DNA of 64,000 bases, taken from DAHUXD01 sp036406835. GTDB lineage: Bacteria > Acidobacteriota > Thermoanaerobaculia > UBA5066 > Gp7-AA6. Below are positions 22,224-29,322 of the stretch, piece by piece (the stretch's first letter is position 1; each line of letters begins with the position of its first letter). The DNA lies in assembly GCA_036406835.1 (NCBI GenBank), contig DASXAG010000106.1, positions 1-64,000 of the forward strand, given 5' to 3'. A model generated the notes under the pieces. It saw only the letters and a list, made by a program, of their open reading frames with translations. It was not told where the DNA came from and ran no database searches. The position numbers and the translations under genes are program-made.

Positions 22224-24821
22224 CTCCAGAGCCCGGCGCAGCGCGGCGGCGGCCTCCGCGCCGTGCTCCAGGAAGAAGTCGGCGTGCGTGCCCGGGACGC
22301 GCACGATCTCGCATCCGCCGCGGGCCAGCCGGCTCCAGTCCGCCGAGAACCCGCGGCGCTCTCCCTCCTCGCTCTCGATGAGGAGGAGCCGGCCGTCGAA
22401 CGGCGCCGGCTCCCACGCGGCCGCCGCAGCCACGTAGGACGCGCGGCGCTCGACGCGCTCCCAGTGCGGCCCCTCGGCGAGGAGCCCGTGCGCGCCGACG
22501 CGCCCCATCCGGAGCACGTAGCCCGTACGGCCGCGGGTCATCCTGCGGAGAACGGAGAGGTGGTACGCGAGCCGCCGGCGGAAGTAGGAGGCGCGCTCGA
22601 GCAGGCGGACGGCGCCCGGCGCGCGGCGGCTCAGCCACACGCGGCGCCGCCGCGCCGGCGTCGGGAACGGCGCGTCGAGCAGGGCGAGGAGCGCCACCGC
22701 GGCCCCGTCCTCGCGCAGACGCCGCGCCATCTCGAACGCGACGGTGCCGCCGACGCAGTCGCCGACGAGCGCGTACGGTCCCGCGGGCGCCGCCGCCCGG
22801 AGCTGCCGGAGGAAGCGCGCGGCGAGCTCGGAGACGGGAGGATGCGGCGCGGGTCCCGGGCGCAGGCAGAAGAACGGGAACCCCCCGCCCGTCGACCGTG
22901 CGATGCGGCGGGCGCCGAAGACGTTCTCGCGGTCTCCCGCGCCGCCGGGGACCACGAAGACCGGCGTCCGCGTGCCGTCCTGGAGGACGACCGGCGCGCT
23001 CTCCAGCGAGCCTCCGCTCCTTCGCGCGCGCGCCGCCAGCGCCGCGGGTGTCGGCGCCTCGATCAGGTCCGCGGCGGAGAGCTCGACGCCCAGCGCGTCG
23101 GAGGCGGCCGCGAGCGCCGCGACCGCCGCGAGGGAGTCGCCGCCGAGCTCGAAGAAGTCGTCGTCGGCGCCGACGCGAGGGAGGTCGAGCGCCTCGCGGA
23201 ACGCGCTCGCCACGGCCTCCTCCATCGCGTCGCGCGGGGCGACGAAGGGCGTCTCGAGCGGAGGCCGGCCTGCGGGAGGCGCCGGCAGCGCGGCGCGGTC
23301 GACCTTTCCCGACGGCGTGCGCGGCAGCGCGTCCAGGAAGACGAACGTGGACGGGCACATCGAGGCGGGCAGCCGCTCCTCGAGCGACCGCCGCAGCGCG
23401 GAGAGCGTCGGGGGATTCTCCGGGCCGCGGACCACCCAGGCGGCGAGGCGCGTTCCGTGCGGCGTCTCGAGTCCGCCGGCCGCCGCCTCGCGCACTCCCG
23501 CGACCCCGAGCAGCGCGGACTCCACCTCCGCGGTCTCGATGCGGTGGCCGCGGATCTTCAGGCGCGCGTCACGGCGCCCGGCGTGGAGGAGGCAGCCGTC
23601 GGGCAGCAGGCGGCCGAGGTCGCCGGTCCGGAACTGCCGCCAGCCCGGGCGGCCCGGCACCGGGAGGAACGCCGCGGCCGTCGCGCCGGGGTCGTTCCAG
23701 TAGCCGAGCGCGAGCGTGCGCGCGCGCACGGCGATCTCGCCCTCGGCTCCCTGCGGCGTCTCCCGGCCGTCCTCGTCGAGCAGCACGACCTCGGTCTCGT
23801 CCACCGCGTGCCCGAGCGGCGTGCCGCCGGGCCACGGCGTGTCGTGGCCGGCCGACCAGTGGCGGATCACGTTCATCTCGGTCGCGCCGAATCCCAGGTG
23901 GAAGGCGCACGAGCGGGGGAAGCGGTTGCGGTAGAGGTTGAAGTCGGAGGCGAAGATGGGCTCGCCGCCGAGTCTCACGATCCGCAGGCGTGTGAGCTCC
24001 TCGCTCCCGTCGAGCGTCGCGAAGAGGCTGCGGAAGACGCTGGGCACGGAGTGAAGGATCGTGATGGCCTCGCGCTCCAGGAATCGCGGCAGGCGGCGGA
24101 GCCCGTCGCCGCCCAGCGCGTAGGGGCACACCGCGGCGCCGTTGAGCAGGGCGCCGAAGACGTCCGAGACCGAGGCGCCCACGGACACCGAGGCGAGGAG
24201 CGCGAGCCGGTCGTCCGGCCGGATCGAGAGGGCCGTCGCGAGCTTGCGGACGTTGTGGAGAACGTTGCGGTGGCTCTGCATCACCCCCTTGGGCACGCCG
24301 GTCGAGCCCGACGTGAACAGCACGTACGCGAGCGCGTCGGGGGAGACGCGCGGGCGCGGCACGGCGGCGCGAGATTCCGGGCCGGACGCCAGCTCCTCCG
24401 CGCGCCGGACGGCGTCGCCGCCGGCGAGCGCGCGCGCGGCATCCCTCGTCGCGTCGGCCGCCACGAGAGTCCGGGCGCCGAGGCCCCGCCAGATCGCGGC
24501 GAGCCGCGCGTCGGGGAGTCCCGGGTCCAGCGGGACGTAGGAGCGCCCCGCCTTGAGCGCCCCGAGCATCGCCGCGAAGAGCGTCGCTCCCGCGTCCAGC
24601 ATCAGGACGACCGGCGGGGGCGCGGGCTCCGTCTCGCCGGCGGAGTCGGCGGCGAACGCCGCCGCGAATCGGTCGGCGAGGGCGTCGAGCTCGAGGTAGG
24701 TGGTGACGCGGCCGTCCTCGCAGACCGCGGGCCGGTCCGGAACCCTCCGCGCGACCCGCTCGAAGCGCTCTCCGAGCGAGCCCTCGACCTCGGCCTTCTC
24801 GAAGGGAATGGGTGCATCCAT
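22206..24821 (-). CDS. Single-module NRPS: adenylation - carrier - thioesterase (A-T-TE), no condensation domain
   Basis: The 871-aa enzyme has an adenylation domain (about 15-515) with LFTSGSTGVPKGV (168-180), FRTGDLGR and the A10 lysine PSGKVDR (Lys506). The carrier domain has DDFFELGGDSL (phosphopantetheine Ser563). The thioesterase (about 615-871) has a nucleophile elbow VGDCVGG, with Cys689 where Ser is usual, and a His in GTHADFF. The A4 segment reads SVSVGASVSD; aligned with the usual S-F-D-A-S, Gly215 stands where Asp235 normally holds the alpha-amino group. This loss is the recognised mark of substrates without an alpha-amino group (keto, hydroxy or aryl acids). The A-T-TE layout resembles quinone/furanone synthetases that join two alpha-keto acids. 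It is the last gene of a three-gene operon. Confidence 0.9.
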   Translation of the reverse strand: MDAPIPFEKAEVEGSLGERFERVARRVPDRPAVCEDGRVTTYLELDALADRFAAAFAADSAGETEPAPPPVVLMLDAGATLFAAMLGALKAGRSYVPLDPGLPDARLAAIWRGLGARTLVAADATRDAARALAGGDAVRRAEELASGPESRAAVPRPRVSPDALAYVLFTSGSTGVPKGVMQSHRNVLHNVRKLATALSIRPDDRLALLASVSVGASVSDVFGALLNGAAVCPYALGGDGLRRLPRFLEREAITILHSVPSVFRSLFATLDGSEELTRLRIVRLGGEPIFASDFNLYRNRFPRSCAFHLGFGATEMNVIRHWSAGHDTPWPGGTPLGHAVDETEVVLLDEDGRETPQGAEGEIAVRARTLALGYWNDPGATAAAFLPVPGRPGWRQFRTGDLGRLLPDGCLLHAGRRDARLKIRGHRIETAEVESALLGVAGVREAAAGGLETPHGTRLAAWVVRGPENPPTLSALRRSLEERLPASMCPSTFVFLDALPRTPSGKVDRAALPAPPAGRPPLETPFVAPRDAMEEAVASAFREALDLPRVGADDDFFELGGDSLAAVAALAAASDALGVELSAADLIEAPTPAALAARARRSGGSLESAPVVLQDGTRTPVFVVPGGAGDRENVFGARRIARSTGGGFPFFCLRPGPAPHPPVSELAARFLRQLRAAAPAGPYALVGDCVGGTVAFEMARRLREDGAAVALLALLDAPFPTPARRRRVWLSRRAPGAVRLLERASYFRRRLAYHLSVLRRMTRGRTGYVLRMGRVGAHGLLAEGPHWERVERRASYVAAAAAWEPAPFDGRLLLIESEEGERRGFSADWSRLARGGCEIVRVPGTHADFFLEHGAEAAAALRRALEAAASA

Positions 24822-24833
24822 CGGGCGAGGACC

Positions 24834-26723
24834 CTAGGGCGCTCCGTACAACGCCTGCAGGCGCGAGTAGAACTCGATGTCGCCGGGACCGTGCTCGGGC
24901 GGGCCGAGACCGGAACCCTTCCAGCCGCCGAACGGCGCGTCGGCGTCGGCGTCGGCGGTCGAGACGTTCCACTTGAGAATCCCCGCGCGGGCCTCGTCCC
25001 CGAAGCGCGCGCTCGGGATCCCGGGACCGCCGAAGAACGCCGCGACGAGTCCCTGGCGGACGCCGTTGCCGAGCGCGAGCGCCTCGTCGAACGATCCCGC
25101 GCGCTGCACGACGAGGACGGGGCCGAACGTCTCCTCCTGGACGATCGCGCTCGCGGGACTCGCGTCCACGACGAGCGTCGGGGGATACCACGCGCCGGGC
25201 GCGCTCGGGGGCGGGCCGTGCGGCCTCACGATCCGCGCGCCCGCGGCCTCGGCGTCCGCGACCGCGGCCTCGACGCGGAGGCGCGCGTCCTCCGAGACGA
25301 GCGGACCGATCTCCGTCTCCGGGTCGAGCGGATCGCCCCAGCGCAGCGCGGCCGTCGCCCCGGCGGCCCGCTCGAGGAACGCGTCGAACAGCGCGCCGGC
25401 GACGATCGCGCGGCGGTTCGCCGTGCAGCGCTGGCCGGCGAACGCGAAGGCCCCCCGCGTGACGAGGTCGGCCGCGCGCGAGAGATCGGCGCCGTCCCAG
25501 ACGATCGCCGCGTTGTTGCCGCCGAGCTCGGCCTGCAGCGGGATCCGTCGCCGCGCGCAGATCTCCTGCGCCGCCCAGCCGGCCGACGAGGACCCGGAGA
25601 GCGACACCGCGTCCACGCCCGCATCCTCCATGACCGCCCGCGCCGCGCGGTGGTCTCCGTCCACGAGGGCGACGGCGCCGTCCGGAAGGCCGGCCTCGCG
25701 CGCCATCGCGAGCGAGCGCTCCGCGAGCGACGCCGCCGCCGGAGCGGGCTTCCACACGGCGGTGTTCCCGAGCGCGAGGGCCGGCCCGAGCTTGCCCCAG
25801 GGGATCGCCAGCGGATTGTTCCAGGGCGTGATCGCGGCGACGACGCCCACCGGGACGCGGCGGAAGGCGGAGCCGGTGCCGGCGCGTTCGACGCCCGGCG
25901 CGGGCAGGGCGGCCGCGCGCCGGAGGAGCTCCGCGGTCCGGCGGACCTCGGCCTCTCCCTGGGCCACCGGCTTGCCGACCGCCTCCGCGATCCGCCGGGC
26001 GAGCGGCGCGCTCTCGGCCTCCAGGCGGTCCGCGAACCGGAGGAGCGGACGGACGCGTTCGGCGGCCCCGAGGGCGCGCCATGCGGCTCCGGCGCGGCGG
26101 GCGGCCTCCGAGGCGCCGGCCGCCGCCGCTCGAAATGACGGGACGTCGTCCGCGTCCGGTTCGCCGCCGCGCATCCGCGCGATCAGCTCCGAGACGCCGG
26201 CGAACCGCGCGGCGCGTCCCTCGAGGTAGCGGCGCGTCACGGCGGCGTGGAGCGGATCGTCGCTGCCGACGGCGTCCTCGGCGACCCAGACCGCGAGGCC
26301 CCGCTGGTACGCGTCGAGGACCGTTGCACGAACGCAGCCGTGGAGGTGGATCCCGGCGACGAGGAGCGTGTCGGCCCGCGACGCCTCGAGGGCGCGCGCG
26401 AGCTCCGACGAGGAAGTCGAGAACGCGGAGAAGAAGGTCTTCGCGACGATCGTCTCGCCGGCGGCCGGCGCGAGCTCCTCCGGCGGCGCGTGGCCGCGCG
26501 TTCCGCGGACGCAGCGGAGTCTCGGCTGCCCCTTCCAGTGCGGCATCGCGTCCTCGCCCGACGGCTCCACGGAGGTCAGGGCATGGACGACCGGCACGCC
26601 CGCCGCGCGCGCGCCGGCGAGCAGGCGTCGCGCGTTCGCGACCACGATTCGCGCCGCGGGCTCCAGTCCGGGGGCCTCGAGGAAGTCGTGTTGCAGGTCG
26701 ACGAGGAGGAGGACCGGCCTCAT
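24834..26723 (-). CDS. Isochorismatase-type cysteine hydrolase fused to aldehyde dehydrogenase
   Basis: Residues 1-185 form an isochorismatase-like hydrolase with an intact triad: Asp9 (LLLVDLQHDF), Lys95 (VAKTFF) and Cys130 (GIHLHGCVRATVLDAYQRG). After a linker (186-200), residues ~205-629 are a full NAD(P)-dependent aldehyde dehydrogenase with ITPWNNPL, the general-base Glu399 (AELGGNN), nucleophile Cys433 (GQRCTANR) and QEETFGPVL. The fusion suggests that an amide, imide or ester is cleaved and the released aldehyde is oxidised without leaving the protein. The ATG at 26723 overlaps the stop of the dehydrogenase gene by 4 bp, and the NRPS start follows 12 bases after its stop. It may make or trim the acid that the A domain activates. 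The fusion itself is not one I recognise. Confidence 0.9.
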   Translation of the reverse strand: MRPVLLLVDLQHDFLEAPGLEPAARIVVANARRLLAGARAAGVPVVHALTSVEPSGEDAMPHWKGQPRLRCVRGTRGHAPPEELAPAAGETIVAKTFFSAFSTSSSELARALEASRADTLLVAGIHLHGCVRATVLDAYQRGLAVWVAEDAVGSDDPLHAAVTRRYLEGRAARFAGVSELIARMRGGEPDADDVPSFRAAAAGASEAARRAGAAWRALGAAERVRPLLRFADRLEAESAPLARRIAEAVGKPVAQGEAEVRRTAELLRRAAALPAPGVERAGTGSAFRRVPVGVVAAITPWNNPLAIPWGKLGPALALGNTAVWKPAPAAASLAERSLAMAREAGLPDGAVALVDGDHRAARAVMEDAGVDAVSLSGSSSAGWAAQEICARRRIPLQAELGGNNAAIVWDGADLSRAADLVTRGAFAFAGQRCTANRRAIVAGALFDAFLERAAGATAALRWGDPLDPETEIGPLVSEDARLRVEAAVADAEAAGARIVRPHGPPPSAPGAWYPPTLVVDASPASAIVQEETFGPVLVVQRAGSFDEALALGNGVRQGLVAAFFGGPGIPSARFGDEARAGILKWNVSTADADADAPFGGWKGSGLGPPEHGPGDIEFYSRLQALYGAP

Positions 26724-27871
26724 GGATTCGGGCGCGCGCGCCGTTCCACGCGCGCCGCGATGCGCCGGCCCATCTCCTCGGTGCCGATGACGAAGGTCCC
26801 GGGGCCGGCCGTGTCGAAGGTGCGGAAGCCGAAGTCGAGAACCTCGGAGACGGCCTCGTCGATCCAGCCCGCCTCGCGGTGGAGGCCGAAGCTCTCCCGC
26901 AGCAGCATCGCGAGCGAGGAGATCTGGCCGATCGGATTCGCGCGGTCCTTCCCGGCGAGGTCCAGCGCCGAGCCGTGGTTGGTCTGGTAGACGGCGGCGC
27001 CGCTCTCCGAGAAGTTCCCCGAGAACGACAGGCCCCGCGACGACAGGAGCACGGCGCCGAGGTCCGCGAGCACGTCGCCGAAGAGGTTGGACGCGGCGAT
27101 CACGTCGAACTCGAGGGGCGCCTGCATCATCAGGTAGGCCGTGAGGTCGATGTCGAGCACGCGCAGCGCGACGCCCGACGCGGCGGCCGCGTCCCGGGCG
27201 AGGTCGCGCCAGAGCGCGCTGACGGTGGGCAACCCGCCGTCCTTGATCACGACCGCCAGCCGGCCGCGCCGCGACGCCGCCAGCTCGGCGGCGACGGAGA
27301 GAAGCCGGCGGACGTGGTCCTCGGCGTAGTGGAAGGCGTGGCGGCAGACGCGGCCTCGCCGCGGATCCAGGACCTCGTCCCACTCCCCGAGGTACTCGCC
27401 GCCGTTGTTCTCGCGAACCACGAGGATGTCCGTTCCCGCGACGCCGCCGCCCTTCAGCGGCCCGGCCTCGTGGAGCGCCGGAAACGGACGGAGCGGCGAG
27501 AGCTTGACGAAGAGGTCGAAGCGCCGGCGCAGGTCGTACACGAAGCGGCTGCCGCCCGGCCCGGTGAGAACGGCGCCGCCGGCCTGGAAGACGCCGTCGC
27601 AGAAGCGCTCCACCTCCTCGGTCAGGGACTTGCCGGCGAGCACCTCCGCGTCTCGCCCGATCGGACCCCCCGTCGTGACCGCGAACCGGGCCCCGCCCGC
27701 CTCGACCGCCGCGAGGACCGCGAGCGCGGCGGCCACGACGTCGGGCCCGATCCCCTCCCCGGGGAGCACGCCGATCGACAGGCGGCCGTCGGACGGCGCG
27801 CGCCGCGGCTCCCTGTAAACCGCGGCGGTCCATCGGCGCTCGCTCCGGACGAGTTCGGACGCTTGTCGCAA
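26720..27871 (-). CDS. Beta-decarboxylating dehydrogenase of the isopropylmalate/isocitrate family
   Basis: IGVLPGEGIGPDV opens the fold; VVRENNGGEYLGEWDE (152-167), VIKDGG, NLFGDVLADLGA and NHGSALDLAGKDRANP are the family's substrate, metal and NAD sites. The usual second arginine segment N-L-R-P reads K-L-S-P here (Ser125), so substrate recognition differs from 3-isopropylmalate dehydrogenase. Such enzymes oxidise and decarboxylate a substituted malate to an alpha-keto acid, which would suit the keto-acid-type A domain two genes downstream. The start is a TTG with a good AGAGGA seven bases before it; no better start is in frame. A -10-like TAGACT precedes it. First gene of the operon. Confidence 0.88.
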   Translation of the reverse strand: MRQASELVRSERRWTAAVYREPRRAPSDGRLSIGVLPGEGIGPDVVAAALAVLAAVEAGGARFAVTTGGPIGRDAEVLAGKSLTEEVERFCDGVFQAGGAVLTGPGGSRFVYDLRRRFDLFVKLSPLRPFPALHEAGPLKGGGVAGTDILVVRENNGGEYLGEWDEVLDPRRGRVCRHAFHYAEDHVRRLLSVAAELAASRRGRLAVVIKDGGLPTVSALWRDLARDAAAASGVALRVLDIDLTAYLMMQAPLEFDVIAASNLFGDVLADLGAVLLSSRGLSFSGNFSESGAAVYQTNHGSALDLAGKDRANPIGQISSLAMLLRESFGLHREAGWIDEAVSEVLDFGFRTFDTAGPGTFVIGTEEMGRRIAARVERRARPNP

Positions 27872-27974
27872 GACGGAGTCCTCTGTTGTGTGCCGAGTCT
27901 ATCCAAAGGATCCGGAACAGGGCCAGCGGGGTTCGGGAAAAGCGAAGGCGGCCGCGTCGCCACGGCCGCCTCGA

Positions 27975-28009
27975 ATCCGTAATCCAAGATCCGAAATCCC
28001 AAATCGAAA
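27975..28009. repeat. Five tandem heptanucleotides of the ATCC-NAA type
   Basis: Consecutive seven-base units ATCCGTA, ATCCAAG, ATCCGAA, ATCCCAA and ATCGAAA lie directly behind the stop codon of the flavin monooxygenase gene and upstream of the NRPS operon. They are A+T-richer than everything around them. They resemble short heptad repeats reported in cyanobacterial and acidobacterial genomes. Function unknown. Confidence 0.75.
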
Positions 28010-28014
28010 ATACG

Positions 28015-29178
28015 TCACGCCGCCCGTCGCGCGCCGACGCGCGACGCGATCACCTGCGCGACGTGCTCGGCGTCCCGGCCGACGCCGTGGATCATCGTCG
28101 AAGAGAGCGCGTAGAGGAAGAAGAGCCCGACGAAGTAGAGACCGGGCTCACCGGCGGCGACGCCGCGCTCCTGGACCGGTTCGCGGTGCGCGTCGAAGAC
28201 GGGCAGCTCGATCCAGGAGAAGCCGGGATGGAAGCCGGTGCACCACACCACGTTCGCCACGTCGAGCACGCGGCCGTCCTCGAGCAGCGGCCTCCCGTCC
28301 CGAACGCCCGCGACCCGCGGGACGCGGCGGACACCGGCCGCCGCGAGATCGCCGCCGCGGGTGCGGATGAGGGGCCCGCCCTTCGAGTGGAGAATCGGTG
28401 CGACCTTCCGGCCGATGGCCGTGCCCAGCGTCAGGATCCGGTGGAACACGAACCGGAAGAGGAAGCGCGCGAGGAAGAGCCGCGCCGGCGCGCCATGGAT
28501 CCGGAACGGAACCTGGCCGACGTCGCGTCCGGCCATGAAGACCTCGTGCTCGCGCGCGACCTCGATCGCGATCTCCGCGCCGGAGTTACCGGCGCCCGCA
28601 ATCAGGACGCCGCCCGGCCGCAGCTGCGAGAGGCGGCGGTAGTCGCCCGAGTGCATCTGAAGGATTCCCGAATCCAGCTCGCGCGCGAACTCCGGGATGC
28701 GCGGGCGCTGGTAGCTCGCCATCGCCACGACGACGTGCGCGGCCTCGAACCGCCGGCCGCCGGCCATCACGACGTAGCGGTCGCCGTCGCGCGAGACGCG
28801 GTCCACGCGAACGCCCGGCTGGACGGGCAGCGCGAACCGCTCGGCGTAGGACTCGAGGTAGTCGGCCATCTCGTCCTTGGTGGGGAAGCGGTCGGGATCG
28901 CCCGGGAATGGCATGCCGTCGAGTCCGTCGAAGCGCGCGGGCGTGAACAGGCGGAGCGAGTCCCACCGCTGCCGCCAGGAGTCTCCGACGCGGCGGTGGG
29001 AGTCCAGGATCACGAACGGCACGCCCCGCCGCTTCAGGTGATAGCCGACCGACAGGCCCGCCTGGCCGGCGCCGATGACGACGACCTCGACACGCTCGGG
29101 AGGCTTCGGCCGATCGCGCTCGAGCCTTTCCAGCAGGGCGCGCAAGGCCGCTCCCTCTTCCACCAGCAGGTCTCTCAT
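28015..29178 (-). CDS. FAD/NADPH-dependent monooxygenase (CzcO/FMO-like flavoprotein)
   Basis: The 387-aa protein has an FAD-binding GAGQAG (about 36-41), an FMO-type FPTKDEMADYLESYAERF region, a second dinucleotide motif GAGNSGAEIA (about 197-206) and a C-terminal WCTGFHPGFSWIEL ending with GLYFVGL. It should transfer one oxygen atom from O2 to a small substrate, using NADPH. An AAGGAGGA ribosome binding site precedes the ATG. The LuxR-TPR regulator lies upstream on the same strand with a 144-bp gap, so it may control this gene. A palindrome (29240-29254) in that gap is a possible operator. Confidence 0.9.
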   Translation of the reverse strand: MRDLLVEEGAALRALLERLERDRPKPPERVEVVVIGAGQAGLSVGYHLKRRGVPFVILDSHRRVGDSWRQRWDSLRLFTPARFDGLDGMPFPGDPDRFPTKDEMADYLESYAERFALPVQPGVRVDRVSRDGDRYVVMAGGRRFEAAHVVVAMASYQRPRIPEFARELDSGILQMHSGDYRRLSQLRPGGVLIAGAGNSGAEIAIEVAREHEVFMAGRDVGQVPFRIHGAPARLFLARFLFRFVFHRILTLGTAIGRKVAPILHSKGGPLIRTRGGDLAAAGVRRVPRVAGVRDGRPLLEDGRVLDVANVVWCTGFHPGFSWIELPVFDAHREPVQERGVAAGEPGLYFVGLFFLYALSSTMIHGVGRDAEHVAQVIASRVGARRAA

Positions 29179-29239
29179 GGTTTCCTCCTTCGCGGCGCGG
29201 GTTCCGTTGCGGCGCCGCTTCGAGGCTCACGGTAGGGGA

Positions 29240-29254
29240 GGAGAGCGTCTCTCC
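29240..29254. promoter_or_regulatory. Palindrome upstream of the flavin monooxygenase gene
   Basis: GGAGAG-CGT-CTCTCC is a perfect 6-bp inverted repeat with a three-base centre, 62 bases before the monooxygenase start. It is a candidate operator for the neighbouring LuxR-type regulator, or an RNA hairpin. Only symmetry supports it. Confidence 0.3.
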
Positions 29255-29322
29255 GCGTCGGGGCAACCCCCCAATTCGAGGCCGGTTTCGGCATGGGGGA
29301 TTCCACCCATTTCCGGGCGCGG

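Noticed and set aside
22263..26138. 1291-codon open frame on the plus strand, antisense to the NRPS operon
   Set aside because: High-GC third positions leave stop-free antisense frames. It is Arg/Glu/Ala-rich, has no domain and lies opposite three well-supported genes.
24834..27833. 999-codon reading of the hydrolase-aldehyde dehydrogenase frame extending upstream
   Set aside because: The extension lies antisense-free inside the dehydrogenase gene in another frame. The ATG at 26723 with a 4-bp stop overlap and the correct hydrolase N-terminus is better.
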